Shown: positions 21,351 to 33,130 of the stretch, one piece after another
Layout: each line of letters begins with the position of its first letter
How positions within the stretch are numbered: the stretch's first letter is position 1
Assembly: GCA_920105625.2 (NCBI GenBank)
Contig: OV050031.1
Coordinates: 215,009,194-215,073,193 of the forward strand
DNA from: Clusia tigrina
Lineage: Eukaryota; Arthropoda; Insecta; Diptera; Clusiidae
DNA: 64,000 bases
Direction of reading: 5' to 3'
The notes under the pieces: model-generated
Told to the model about the DNA's origin: nothing
Databases searched by the model: none
The model's input: the letters and a program-made list of their open reading frames with translations, nothing else
Made by a program: the position numbers and the translations under genes

Positions 21351-23515
21351 ACAACAACAACTCATTCTGAATTCTGTATTTGAAACATCAAATCCCGTTC
21401 ATAAAATAATAGTTGAAACTTCATCTCGTTCAATAATTTGCATTGGATTTGAGATTTTTTTGAAAATGATGGTGATAATATCCTCGGTGACTTCATTTTA
21501 TTAGTACGAATTGTAGGTTGAAGTGCTAATGAAAGTTGTGTTGAAGTGTTAATGAAATATGGTTAAATGGATCCTCGCTGATAGCTTTAGAAGAGTGTGG
21601 ACAACTATTCACTGTGGCTGTGTATGCTACTAGTCATCCCTACTGGTCACTTTTGTTTACCACAATGGATCTCAAGGTCTCATAGTCTCATATTAGAATA
21701 TACGAGGAATAACCTCCTCCGATTGCCAACACCACGAAAGGTGGTGTTTGTTGCCCCTCTTGCTGGGCACATAAGGTTCTCACTAAACCTCTTCCTATTG
21801 CTAACCAAATCGAATGAAGGCTTTATAGAAGCTTTTATAGCCACTTTTCGCTTAAGTTGGTTTATATTATTCCCAAAATAGATCTGTCTGCGAGTCTTAT
21901 TTAAAAACTTCTTTGAATTTCACTAATCTTTTTGCAGTTTTACTTTCAACGACTTCCTTCTCTCTTATTCAGTAAAACGTTTATCTCTCAATTATTATAA
22001 GCCTAGAGGGGCTCCCCTACACTTGATATATTGAGCAAATATTTTCTAATATCTGTGAGCCAAGAAAGCGACTCATTAACAGCGTTAGTTTGGAAGACAT
22101 TTTCTATTTTTGATTTAACCAAAGCCGCGAAAAACCCCTCCTCTAATAAAAGCAAAGTAGATAAGCTGCCAAAATTCGGCAACAATCAACTCAGGTTCTT
22201 AGCGTTTAAAGAAGGGAAAGTGAAGCATTTAAGTGGATTTTATTTTATATTCATTTTTTTATATAATTCACAATTAATGAGCTCCATTTTTATATATGCG
22301 AGAATGCAACTTGTTGGTGCAAGTTTGCCGTTAAAAGGTTTTCATCTTGATTTGCTTCCGAGTCTTCGAAGACTTCACATCATTCTCTGCCTCTTTGCGC
22401 TTTCTTAACTTTAATCATAATTATGGCAATTTAATGAGCAGCGAAGTAGCATAAAAATTCAATTGAGACATTGTTCTAAAAAAATAAAGAGAAGCATAAA
22501 ATAAACTGCATTTTCGCATTTAAAGTGCTCAACAGTGCGGCCGAATTTGCCTCGTAATTAATGGCCGCACATTTTTTAGTCTTAAATGAAGCTGCAGCGC
22601 AGAAGCTGCTCATTAAAAGACTGCACCAGCAATTTGGGTCAAATGAGGCGTAGCGCATAAACGCCAAAAATTCACGTGCTCATAAATTACGTGCAGCACG
22701 GCACGCATGCGCCGCCGCAGTGGACCGTTTTGTAAGCCATTAAAGGTGCTTCTGCCTGCCTGCCTGCCCATTCCTGGAGCAAAGAGTGTGCGCACACACT
22801 CATAAATTATATCAATCAAAAACAATTTGCGTTGCAGTTTTGGCAGCAATTTGCGAAGGGACCTTTGCCGGCGTGAATCAGTGTTATAAAAGCCCTTTCT
22901 TCCCTGAAATGTTGCAACGGGTTTTCGTTGGTTACACTCAGAAGACTGGCAAATTTTCGTGGCTTAAGAATGGCATTTAAGTTTGGCAAATGCATGCACC
23001 TGAACTGAGCTTTATTAATGAACTTATTTAATCATTTTTTGATAATTACAATAATTTGAAATATATCCCGAAGTAAATTTCTTAATTTTCAATCCAGATA
23101 AATTAGTCGCAATTTGGCGGGAAGGATTACTCTGAATATCAATGAACTTTTTTGAATAATGTTTCATTAAGCAGACTTTTTCACAGTTTTGTAAGTATGC
23201 AGATGATATTGAAGGGTAATAATCCTGTTAAATTCGCAGGTATCAATTACAAATTTAAAAGACACAGTAGAAAATCAAAGAGAGCATGGTGAAGTTATGT
23301 TCTGTTACCTGCAAACACACAATTTTTTAATTTTAGGAACATCACTGGGAATGAACCAAGCTTACTTAAAAAATCGACGAGAAAGTTTGTTCATTTTAGC
23401 CTACTATTTGTGTAGATCCTTGTCCTATAACTGATATCCTATCGGTTTATGTATTATATATTTTCCATTCAAATTGTCCTTGGCTTTTTATGATTGTACT
23501 CAATTTTTCCCTATG
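21351..23515. other. No gene; unique island about 22400-22990
   Basis: From 21351 to 22400 the sequence is AT-rich, with short domain-free frames. The island from 22400 to 22990 looks single-copy and holds a CCTG run (about 22757-22768). From 22990 to 23515 it is AT-rich again. Nothing is recognised. Confidence 0.35.
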
Positions 23516-23519
23516 ATTC

Positions 23520-24210
23520 AAGTTCAGCTCAAAGGACAAATGGAAGGATGGCATCCCCCCTCATGTAGAAGGGATTCACTACTACACAGATGGATCCAAA
23601 CTACAGAGTAGCGTGGGAGGTGGTGTATTCTCAGAAGATTTGGACATTAACATGTCCTTTAGGATGCCCGACCACTGCAGTTGTTTTCAGGCAGAGGTCG
23701 CGGCTATAGAGGCAGCACTGTCTTGGCTAAGGAAGAAGAAGGTATCTGGACTTGATATTTGCATTCTGTCCGACAGCCAAGCAGCTTTGCGCTCCCAAGG
23801 TCAAGCGCTCTAAGGACCTACCGGCGCTAAATAGACAAAGCATAGGTTCCGTGATTAGCGTCCTAACGGGACACTGGACTCTAGGCACACACGGGTGTAG
23901 GCTGGGGATTGCCTGTAACGACTTCTGCAGGAGTTGCATGGACGAGGAGGAGGAAGAGTCCATTGCTCACCTGTAGGGCACGTGTCCAGCGCTGCCCAGA
24001 AAGAGACGCAATTTCCTATGCGACTACTTTCTGGACTCCTTGGGAGATATCTCAAAAAAAAAGATTAGCTCCATCAACTGCTTCATTAAAAGCTCCAAAT
24101 GGCTGGACCTTTGAAAGGGATGGGACCTGTTGTCTTATGCGGTACCACAAAGGGTCAATGTTGGCCTAAGTGCGCCCTTTTCGGGTGGCTGCCTTACCTA
24201 CCTACCTACC
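23520..24210 (+). mobile_element. I/R1-like family A, RNase H to 3' end
   Basis: An RNase H domain starts at about 23550 with YYTDGSKL (first Asp), then FQAEVAAIEAALSWL (Glu) and ILSDSQAAL (Asp), all in one frame to 23813. A deletion of roughly 300 bp relative to the expected domain then joins it to VKRSKDLPALNRQSIGS in another frame. GHWTLGTHGCRLGIACNDFC and CRSCMDEEEEESIAHL follow. The tail after the stop is GGGTGGCTGCCTTACCTACC, with four CCTA-type repeats. It is non-functional, but less decayed than its partner at 13.7-15.4 kb. Confidence 0.8.
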
Positions 24211-24289
24211 ATGATTTGACAATGTTTGGTTCCCGAATATTAGGGAGCATAAATGAAACACTGTGAGCGCTTAAAAACATCATATGTGG

Positions 24290-24790
24290 TACGGAACCTG
24301 CAACATGCTGCTCAACTCTGTAACTTCAGTAGATTAGATATATTTAAGGGTGTAATACACGGCGACCTGAAAGATCTATTGTGATACCCCTATTTATTTG
24401 AAAGATGAGGATAGTCTCTTCTATAGATCTTCTGGCTGGTTAATTTTCGACAGGAATTCATATATTTTGGAGGAATCAAGTTGAGGGATCTTGCTCATAT
24501 CTAAGATATATTCTCCAAAACACCTGTGCTTTTGTGCGCCAATGGTCCGCAGCCTGTGATCAGGTGCACTGAGGTATCGTTCCTTTCTTCACAGTATCCA
24601 GATACAGTGAGGTTTCGTCACTTTCTCCACAGAATCGACAGATGGCATCTGAGAATAGTTGACTCTACAATGTGCGCTTAAAATGCTTGTGATGATTCTT
24701 AATTTACTCCGAGGCATATTTATTAACTCCTTAGCTCTTTTAGGATTAAAATCTCCCAGAAAGGCTTTGGTATGTCCTTAGTAACTGAAA
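24290..24790 (-). mobile_element. I/jockey-like non-LTR C-terminal remnant (family D)
   Basis: The minus strand contains a broken C-terminal frame with VLGEYILDMSKIP-type residues and KIYEFLSKINQPEDL. It then runs into a 3' region ending AGATCTTTCAGGTCGCCGTG and TATTACACCC. A separate copy of this terminal region lies at 26883-26930. Stops and shifts are frequent, and the family assignment is by resemblance only. Confidence 0.45.
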
Positions 24791-25573
24791 AGTTAAATAC
24801 AGGAAAAATAACAACAGATAAAACAACATGTGCACCATGATTTGTCAAAATCTATCCTCCCTAGTAGATAACCATTTAGTATAATGTATTTTTTGTCTGT
24901 GGTAAGTCACCCTGTGTTTTGTGTAAGTCACCCTCCCCCACCAAAGATTGCAGAATCAGTCCATTGAAGGAAATTATGCAGACTTCAATGCACTGCTGGG
25001 TACTGTGTAATGTCAGAGAACATCGTGGGGTTATATATTTTCCGTCTATTAAACTGCTATAACGGTCACTGGAGATAGATAGATTTCCTGTACTTACTGC
25101 TGATTTTCCAAGTGGTTCTTAGTGACCGTATTAATTCAAATGGGCTCCAACATGAAATGGCCTCTCTTTAATCAGATTCTTTAACGACACTTTTATCTGC
25201 CGGGCTATCCGCAGCGGTGTCCAGGAGTCGTACACAGAAATTCGTCACTTTTAACCTTCTTGGCTTTATTTGTTTATTATTATTAGAACTTTAGAACAAT
25301 AATTCTCGGATTTATTTAATTTCTCTGGATTGTCCTTGTTAATACTTTATTTATTTGTATTTGAGAATATTTGATATTAACTTGGATTTTATTCCATGAT
25401 CCTGTCAAGGACTTTTGAGCTCCGGGTTGAAAGAATCAATGACAACGACAGTGGCACAGATGTGAACAAGGCATCGAGTATATATCAACAGTTGTCTATC
25501 CAAGGGGACTATTTTGAACTGAATATTGTTACGACTGAAATATTTACTGAAAATAGGAACTGAGTTGCGGTTT
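24791..25573. other. AT-rich, nothing recognised
   Basis: A short internal duplication, GTAAGTCACCCT (about 24903 and 24924), is the only structure seen. No gene is supported. Confidence 0.3.
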
Positions 25574-25775
25574 GTGGTTCCCTAGGTTGGGTTTAAGTGT
25601 CTGTCAAGGGCGCAACGAACACTCGGCCACACACTTAGGCCATACGTAGGCCTACTGTGTGATTGTGGTTCCCTAGGTTAGGTTTAAGTATCTCTCAAGG
25701 GCACAACGAACACTCCGCCACACACTTAGGCTATACGTAGGCCTATTGTGTGATTGTGGTTCCCTAAGTAAACTG
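25574..25775. repeat. 91-bp tandem repeat, 2.2 copies
   Basis: GTGGTTCCCTA starts at 25574, 25665 and 25756, an exact 91-bp period. Each unit holds ACACACTTAGGC-ATACGTAGGCCTA, which resembles the untranslated tail vocabulary of I-like elements, so this may be a duplicated retrotransposon end. Confidence 0.9.
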
Positions 25776-27477
25776 GTTAAAAAAGATCGAGTAGACTTCA
25801 TGCGGCAATGCGTCATTATGAATTAGACACTCTTCAACACACCAGAGGTTTCACCGTAGGCGCTTTACCGGGGACTCTCCTCAGACTTCAGTCGGAACAT
25901 TGGAGAAAGTCAGAACACTGACGCCAAAGAAGGGGGAAGACGTTCCATTTGGTCGGAAACATAATATCTTCAGTATTTTAGTATACAAAAGGAAGACGTT
26001 TAATAGTACCGAATTGGTTATTCTCATAACTGTATAAATATAAATTCTCAGAAAATGATAACCGACTGCCCAATATCCGTCAGTACAATATAGATTCCCT
26101 ATGGAAAGAACTAAGGGGATCCTCAATGCATCCAGATAAAAGTATTTCTTTGTACTCTTAAATAAAATACTGATTGAAATTGCTTTTCATTGAAAGATCC
26201 CTGATAGGGACAAGCGGCGTATCCGAAATAGCTTCAAGATCTGCTAATCTGCTTTCAATAATTCTCCTTTTCACAATTATTTTGGTAGCATAACAACATT
26301 TGCACCTACAATTTGCCCTGGTCTGTCAAAGGATTCGAATAGAAATACTTTAATATTAAATAAAATACTTTAAAAAATTATCAATGGTTGAAATAAATGT
26401 ACTTCCTAAATATTCTTTCGTTTCACAATTATACAAAGTATCCTGCTAATAAAATTTACTTGCACTTCAAGAGACGTCAAAGAAACCAACCAAAAACGCC
26501 TTTCTGCATATGACTTCACCCTCTGTTAAATCCTGCGAATTGATTGCTGTTCATTATTCCTAAGCTTAGCGCACTTATACTGGGGCTCTCTTGATTGCGA
26601 TGTGAGCAGAATGACCAGGCCGTGTTTTTAAAAAGAAGTTCCTTGACTTTAACGAAAATCTCTTAAAAAATCGTCTCAGCATTTGAACTAATTTATCTGG
26701 ATTGAAAATTAAGACAATTTCTACAGAAGATTTATCAAATTCCTACACGAGCGTTTTTGGAGAGTTTTTAAATCAGTTTTGTGTGGATATGACTATAATT
26801 GGGAATCAAAAGGGACTAAATTTGAGCACCGGACATTTACACCATTGATTGAATGATTGCTCCATTGTAGATATAGATTTAGATTAGATGGGTGTTATAC
26901 ACCGCGACCTGAAAGATCTATAAACAACGCTGAATAATTTTGCTGTTAAAGTAACATTTCAAGGAACAAATGGGTTTTGGAGACCAGGTCTCCCAAGATG
27001 ACACCAAGAATTGAGAGTACTGTCATTCTAATACTCCTTTATAATATTGATTTATTTCTATGGTTCCTCGGTGGAGAAAAGGGCTCTGGTTTAGACTATC
27101 TGCAGTATGTAAAATAATCGTACGAATGTGACTTCTTATACCACAAATTTAATTTATTAAATACTGACGACTCGGTCATCTATTCTAAAATGACATAATA
27201 ATCAAGTTAATATAGAATTGTTACGTGTGAATCATACCTAAGAACTTTAATTTATAGATGTAGACTAACGTAGTATGATTCTAATTATTATTATAGCTGC
27301 ATTATGATCTTTAGATCCTTTATACCCCCAATCAGGTTTCACTTGTCTTCATAGAGCTGCTTTAGATAATATTATTATTTACATTACACCATGGTTGATT
27401 GGTTTAAGTGGTGATGTATCCAATTTGCGCAATAGCGCCGTTTTGGTACAACTCTTTGGGTTTGTTATAGAGGTGTC
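25776..27477. other. AT-rich; contains one short family D tail (26883-26930)
   Basis: GGGTGTTATACACCGCGACC and TGAAAGATCTAT at 26890-26925 match the terminal region at 24355-24395. At 27260-27480 a frame with one TGA reads through, with no secure homology. The rest shows no gene. Confidence 0.4.
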
Positions 27478-27655
27478 ACCATAATTAAATATGTTTTTAA
27501 GGAATTGAAGAAATGAGTACTAGCATTCAAGGTTTTCGACAGAGAAAAATATTAGAAAGAAGCATTTGTGAGACCAGGATTTTTGCGACAAGATTTAATC
27601 CCGCGACCCCCTGAGTGTGAATCTAGCATGCTTACCACTAGACCACAGAGGCCAG
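27478..27655 (-). mobile_element. tRNA-derived SINE, copy 3
   Basis: Read on the minus strand, it has an A box TGGTCTAGTGG (27645-27635), then AGCATGCTAGATTCACACTC, a B-box-like GGGATTAAATC, CAAATGCTTCTTTCTA, and GAATGCTAGTACTCATTTC, ending in TTAATTATGGTG as copy 1 does. Copy 1 and this copy align over essentially their whole length. Confidence 0.75.
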
Positions 27656-27889
27656 CAGCTACTTAAGATAACTCAGCAATTACAGTCACTAATTCATATC
27701 GATTACAGTCCGAGTACTGTGTAAACTTCAGCAGAGTTTGCTGCTTTATCCATTAGGAACTAATTTTTCTTGATAGTTTTCTTCTTCTTTTCACCAATGG
27801 TGTCTAGGAAACAACAAAGTGCTTCCTAGAGACCCCAAACACGAGAATTAATTCTAATATTACGTATGAAAGAGCTTCCATCATTGGTT

Positions 27890-28200
27890 GGGCTAATCAC
27901 AGGGCTTAATCTATAGAGCCATCATATGGCGACTATAGGCATCATCGAGCGTACGAACGGCATCTCCTATCTGGAGGAATAACAGGAAGGCTCAGGACAT
28001 TTCCTCTGCGATTGTACTGCCTTTGCCTGCATATTGGGATTGGACTATTGGGAATGGACTATAGGGAATGGACTATTGGGAATGGACTATTGGGAATGAA
28101 CTATTGCATATTGGGATTGGACTATGTACACTCCTTATCCCTAGACAGAGTTCTGAGATTCATAAAGATTCATAGAAGTTTGAAAAGGTGTAACTCCCCT
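27890..28200 (+). mobile_element. I/R1-like C-terminal remnant (family C) with internal minisatellite
   Basis: Broken frames give EGSGHFLCDC (about 27990-28020) and, further on, HSLSLDRVLRFIKIH (about 28130-28175), which matches the ending at 7.7-7.8 kb. Between them ATTGGGAATGGACT is repeated about five times (28033-28105). The expansion keeps the frame because the units and partial units add up. Confidence 0.6.
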
Positions 28201-30059
28201 TTCACAAGTCCTTCAACTCCTTTTACAGCATTTGCTTTATTAACCTTAAATATCAAACAGTTCATGCTCATCACACTGCTTTGTGCTCTCAAGTATCTAG
28301 AACAGTGCACTTTCTTAATGTAATATCAACATACAAAACACGCTCTCCTTTATGAAGCAGTGAACTTGTTTTGGTAAAGGAGAATTTTCAAGCAGCGTTA
28401 CGCAACACCATGAAAATATGGCAAAAGTCATTAAAATAAAAATAAACCCTCCAAAACTTTGTTTGTCTCTTAATTTTGTAGTAATTCCAACTAATTTCAT
28501 TTGAATACGTAACGAATTAGAAATTAGCTGCCCTGACCGTTGGGGCCAGACAAGTGTAAACAAATAATAACATGCTTCGGAGTCGAGCACTGCACTTGGA
28601 GTTATATTTGCCACAACGATTAAACTATAATAAAAGTTCAGCACGGCTGGAATGCCTGTGAGTGCGGACTGACAGGTCGCCGCATGCTGGCCATGATTGA
28701 GCGTTTGCTACAGTTTTCTCTAAGAAAGTTTGCGAAACACATTCACACAGCACGCACAGCCGCGCATGCAGGCCACTGAAGTGGTCTGCTTTTTGTATTA
28801 ATTTAATATGAAGCACTCACACTGAAAAAACACCAAAAAAGTGGGGCTTTTTAATCTCGGTGCGTGTCACATTCAACACATTCTGCTACAGCTGCACATT
28901 CATTCAACTGCAACGCGGTAATTACGGCTCAGCTCTGAAACAAACGCAATTAAAGTGTCAACAGCGTTTAGTGACGACTCATTTGCCAGATCTGCCCACC
29001 GGCCACGGAGCTACCAACTACCGACTACGCTTGGCTCAACTCAACTCAACTCGACTCGCCTCGGCTTGTCTTGACTTGCCTTGACTGGGCTGTGTCTGGG
29101 GTCTGACGTCCGACGGCTGACGGCTCGGCCAGTGTGGCCGCACAACGCTCGTGCCTCTTGTCGCTCTACACTTTTACTTTCCGCTCATACTCGGCGAGCG
29201 ATTGCGGTACGTGAGAAATGCGGCCCACAGCTTTTCAAAATAATTATCCACAAAAAACTGTTAATAACTTTTTTATTGGATTTTCGACTGCAAACTTTGT
29301 TGTGGCCTGCGTCAGCGCTGCTTCTCTAAATGGAGTCTGCTCACAAATTTTCTAACATATTCAAATTTTTTGAATCTTTTCAAAAGAATTTTGCTTGATC
29401 GCCATTCTTTTGATTTACATACTTAGATATGCAATTGGGTAAAAGTATTTGTATAATTAAAGCGAATATTTTAATGAAAGTGTGCTTGTGATCTGTGAGG
29501 AGGATGGCAGCGTTCACAACAATAACAACAACAGCAAAGCCGCTTAGACGCAAAAACCGAAAGTCGCCGAAAGTGTCGAAACGCGGCTAATGTAGTGGCA
29601 AATAGAAAACTGCTGCCGATTGATATCTCAGCATCGACCTAAAAATCCAACTAATTTTAATATGTAGCTATTTGCGCCGACACGAAAGGCCTCAAGAAGA
29701 CAACGCTCAGAATTGTCTCGAGGTAAGTGGGCGCACACCACTCCGTCACTGCTATGTTGCTGCCGAGCGTAGCCTTTATGGCTTTAATTAATTGATTTGG
29801 CAATCATTTTGACACTCGCAGCACTGAAGTGTGTCGCAATTAATGAGTAACCAAAGACAAGTGACCGTTCTTTGTATCGAGTTGTACAGTACGGGACAGC
29901 GACAGTCGGTCTGCGAGCTCCAGCACAAAGTGACTGAGCCTAACTAAAGCAAACATTTAAGTGAAAAGATCGTAGCTGAGTGACCTGTAAGAATCAAACT
30001 AAATTTGACCACCCTTTGATATTAGAGAGAGTTCAGAGTGTCCCTTTCTGAGGAACAGG
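28201..30059. other. Unique island (about 28600-29950)
   Basis: The island looks single-copy, with direct CAACT/CGACT runs near 29037-29090. Open frames on the plus strand (28860-29329) are short and domain-free. There is no gene call. Confidence 0.35.
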
Positions 30060-31096
30060 AATAATTATGTATGTTGATGATGTGAAGATGAGTACTGGAA
30101 ATGGGGAAAAGGGTGCAGGCAGTGGTAGAGGAGTGATTAAAATATACTAGATTAGATAAGCAAGGATTAGATGAATTTCCAAGTGGAATGAGGAGTCGTC
30201 ATAATGCAGATATACAAATAATATTCCTCGATGATATATATTATCTGTGTCACTACGGTGTAGAAACAGAAGAACAAATTTTATGTGGAGAGTTGGAGAA
30301 GAGTGCTGGAAGTGGGAGAAGAGTGATTAAAATATAACATATTAGATAAGCACAGATTAGATGAATTCTCAATAGGTTCCTGTGAGAAAGATGTGGTGTA
30401 AGAATTGATGTGGGCAGTTGGATGTGATGGAAGTAGATGTTGAATGAATAAATTATAATATATTTGATAAGTATGGATGAGATGTGTAACCAATACGTTG
30501 CTGGGACGAGATGCGTAGTGAGAAAGGATAGGAAGTTGTAGAAGAGTGCTGGAAGAGTAACAAGAGTGATTAAAATATTAAAGATTAGATAAGCACGGAT
30601 TAGATGAATTTTCAATAGGTTCCTGGGATGAAGATGTGGTAAGAAGTAATGTGGATTGTTGGAGAGGACTGATGGAAGTAGGTGTAAAGTGTAACAATTA
30701 TAATATATTAGATAAGTACAGAGTAGATGAGTTGCCAATACGTTCCTCGGACGAGATGTGGAGTAAGAAGTGGTGTGGAAAGTTTGAGAAGAGTGATGGA
30801 AGTTGTAGAAAACTGATTAAATTATAATATATTAAGTGAGCACAGAGTAGATGAGTTTCCAACAGGTGCCTGGGACAACATTTGGTGTGAGAAGGGATGT
30901 GGTGAGTTGAAGAAGAGTGGTAGAAGGGTGATTAAATTATAGCATATTAGATAAGCACGGATTATATGATTTTCAATACGTTCCTGGGAAGAGATGAGGA
31001 GTAAGAAGTTATCATAATCTACAGAAATATTTCTCGATGATATATTTATATATTATTTACACCACAACACTGCAGTAACAGAAACAAATTCTATGT
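30060..31096. repeat. Tandem array of about 120-125 bp units, bounded by two related flanks
   Basis: GTGATTAAAATAT or variants followed by TATTAGATAAGCAC-GATTAGATGA recur near 30135, 30322, 30566, 30690, 30811 and 30926, with one diverged unit near 30450. Each is followed by TTCCTGGGA-GAGATG. A non-unit segment of about 90 bp beginning TCATAATGCAGATATACAAA (30200) recurs at the end (31012) with the shared core CTCGATGATATAT and GAAACAAATTCTATG-like ending. The 161-codon minus-strand frame is a consequence of the repeat. Confidence 0.85.
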
Positions 31097-31489
31097 TCTT
31101 CTAAGAACCCGATGACAGTACACAAAATGGACAGATGAGAAGACTAGCAGCAGAGAACTAGCAGCAGTATTTTTTTTACCCATAAATTCCACACCAAGCA
31201 TGTCAACTTGATGGGAACTCAAAAAATGACGGGGAATATATTTATATTGGGGAAGTGCAGGACTTTCCTGGAGAGTTTAAATAAAATGTAAGTATAGTTA
31301 TAAAAAATCTCAGAAATATAACAACTGAAAATTTTTGTTGAAAAAAACTCAACTTAAAGAAAAGATTGGTGATCCTTGATAAAGGATGCACATATATTTG
31401 AGAAACTAACTGATTTATACTCATTTCGTCACAATTATTTGTTGGTAAAATGAACTTTCCTCAGAAAATTGTTGTGGGTTGTGGGTGTC
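31097..31489. other. AT-rich, nothing recognised
   Basis: No coding or repeat structure is seen. Confidence 0.3.
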
Positions 31490-31740
31490 ACAGAGAAAGG
31501 TAAGAATAGATCAGAATAGAAGTGGGGTCTCCCGAAAGGAGGTCTCTTAAACCCTCAGGAAGTGTGTCCAGGGATGCGGAATGTAAATTGTCCGTTCCAA
31601 AAATATCTGGCTCTAATAAAGAAAGGTAAGATCTATGGTGCTGATCAAAAAATATGAATGAAAAAGCGGCCATGCTCAGATGTTTAGGGTTCCAGTGTGT
31701 ATGAAAACTACTGCATGGAATCACAATTGATACGGAAACA
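31490..31740 (-). mobile_element. Possible I/R1-like C-terminal remnant
   Basis: The minus strand encodes LEPDIFGTDNLHSASLDTLP followed by degraded residues. This resembles the LGSDVLRMDNVNSFSLDRLL ending of family C at 7.7 kb. The similarity is short, so the call is tentative. Confidence 0.35.
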
Positions 31741-31790
31741 ATTGCAGCAATATTAAGGAGAATTATTAAAGATTAAATCCTTTATCTGTA

Positions 31791-32075
31791 ATGAGCAAAA
31801 TTTCAGTGGACGAAAAGACTCAAATAAAAAGCAGATATGAGGATTGGGATCAAACAAAGGACTTTAATGTTCCTGAAGTTATTCGGAAGTCGAAGAATAA
31901 TTAACGAAGCATGTAAAATAATTACTGAAGGAACTGTAAAATCACTAGAAGAATATTTATTTGATTTTCAAGATCAATCACAATCGTTCGCTATTTTTAT
32001 ATATTTATTCACAATGATTCTGCAAACCATCCAATATTTAATATTCGATGACTCATTTGAAACCAATTATTAACC
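31791..32075 (+). pseudogene. Possible Tc1-like transposase N-terminus, frameshifted
   Basis: An ATG at 31791 opens MSKISVDEKTQIKSRYED, then the frame changes and reads RRIINEACKIITEGTVKSLE. That has the shape of the helix-turn-helix start of Tc1-type transposases. No catalytic DD-E/D region follows; a SINE copy begins at 32078. It could equally be chance. Confidence 0.25.
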
Positions 32076-32077
32076 TA

Positions 32078-32240
32078 CCTCTGTAGTGTCATGTTAATTT
32101 TACTAGATTCAAAGAGGGGTTGCAGTTTCAATTCCACCAAGGACATACTAATAAAATCCTCAACAAGGACTCAATTGCTAGTACTTATTTGCCAAACCTT
32201 TGCAGACATAATTTTTATTGTGTAAAGTTTAGATTGGAGT
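32078..32240 (+). mobile_element. tRNA-derived SINE, copy 4 (most degraded)
   Basis: CCTCTGTAGTGTCATG, TTGCAGTTTCAATTCCACC (B-box region) and CAATTGCTAGTACTTATTTG occur in the order and spacing of copies 1 and 3. Confidence 0.55.
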
Positions 32241-32484
32241 GGGAATGACATAATAATTATACATTATAAGAACCACACATACACAAATGCAACAACCGTG
32301 TGGAACTTGTCTTGTCAATAATTTCGCTGGGAAATAATCTTAATTATACATAATATTAAAAGAAATAAATGAAAATTTTGTGGTAAAACCCATCCTTATA
32401 GATTTCTAACTTTTAGAAACCAATCCCTTTAAGATCCAACCGTAAATTAGGCCGACAACACAATTCTAATTGTTTCTTATGTAG

Positions 32485-33130
32485 TGCCATCTCCATCTGG
32501 GGTACTTTATACTGGGTTCCGGGACACAGGAACACTGAAGGCAATGAGGCGGTCGAACAGGTACCACAAAAAGGTTCATTGGTAACCGAACAAGTGCTTT
32601 CCTATATGGACGTGGTTATCCCTCTAACCGTTGTTAAGAGAAAGATGTATATAATCACTTCCTCCGCAAGGTTCCGGACAGGTGGAAAAACACAGCGACT
32701 TGTGCCATTTCGAGAATAATGTGGCTTAATTACAGTGCAAGAATCATCTTATTCATAAATCAAGACACACCATTAGCAACCTTATAGCTGTCTGCATAGG
32801 TCATTTGACTATCGGCACGGACGCTGAAAAAATGAGTATTCCATTCAAGGCTCATTGAAGGAACTGTAAAGACCCACAGGAGTGAGAAACAGTTCTGTGT
32901 GATTACTCAGCCCTCACTCAATTGAGACTCAAATATTTCGGTAGTTTTCTAGAGAATCTGAGGCATTGCTTTGGATTATAATTTCAAGACCTAACCAAAT
33001 ATATATATAAACAACTCCAGCTGGTTGTAATTCATATCATAGTATATCACCATCTTTAGGCTCGCAAGGATGGTATGAAAATCGTACCAGTGCTAATTGT
33101 GGCGACCCGTGGGTTTTTCGCCATTTTACC
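32485..33130 (+). mobile_element. I/R1-like family B, RNase H end and 3' region, copy 1
   Basis: The plus strand reads YWVPGHRNTEGNEAVE (about 32510-32555) with the conserved RNase H His-containing GHR/GNE motif. EQVLSYMDVVIPLTVVK and NHFLRKVPDRWKN follow, and then cysteine-motif remnants with stops. The 3' untranslated part (CAACTCCAGCTGGTTGTAAT onward) is shared with the copy at 36.1 kb. It is dead. Confidence 0.7.

Noticed and set aside
27260..27480. Ankyrin-like GFTCLHRAAL stretch, or a mitochondrial insertion read with TGA as Trp
   Set aside because: One short resemblance only; no repeat partner, no match to a mitochondrial gene that I recognise, and a stop in the nuclear code.
30253..30738. 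161-codon minus-strand membrane-like protein
   Set aside because: It covers the 120-bp tandem array; the hydrophobic look comes from AT-rich repeat units.
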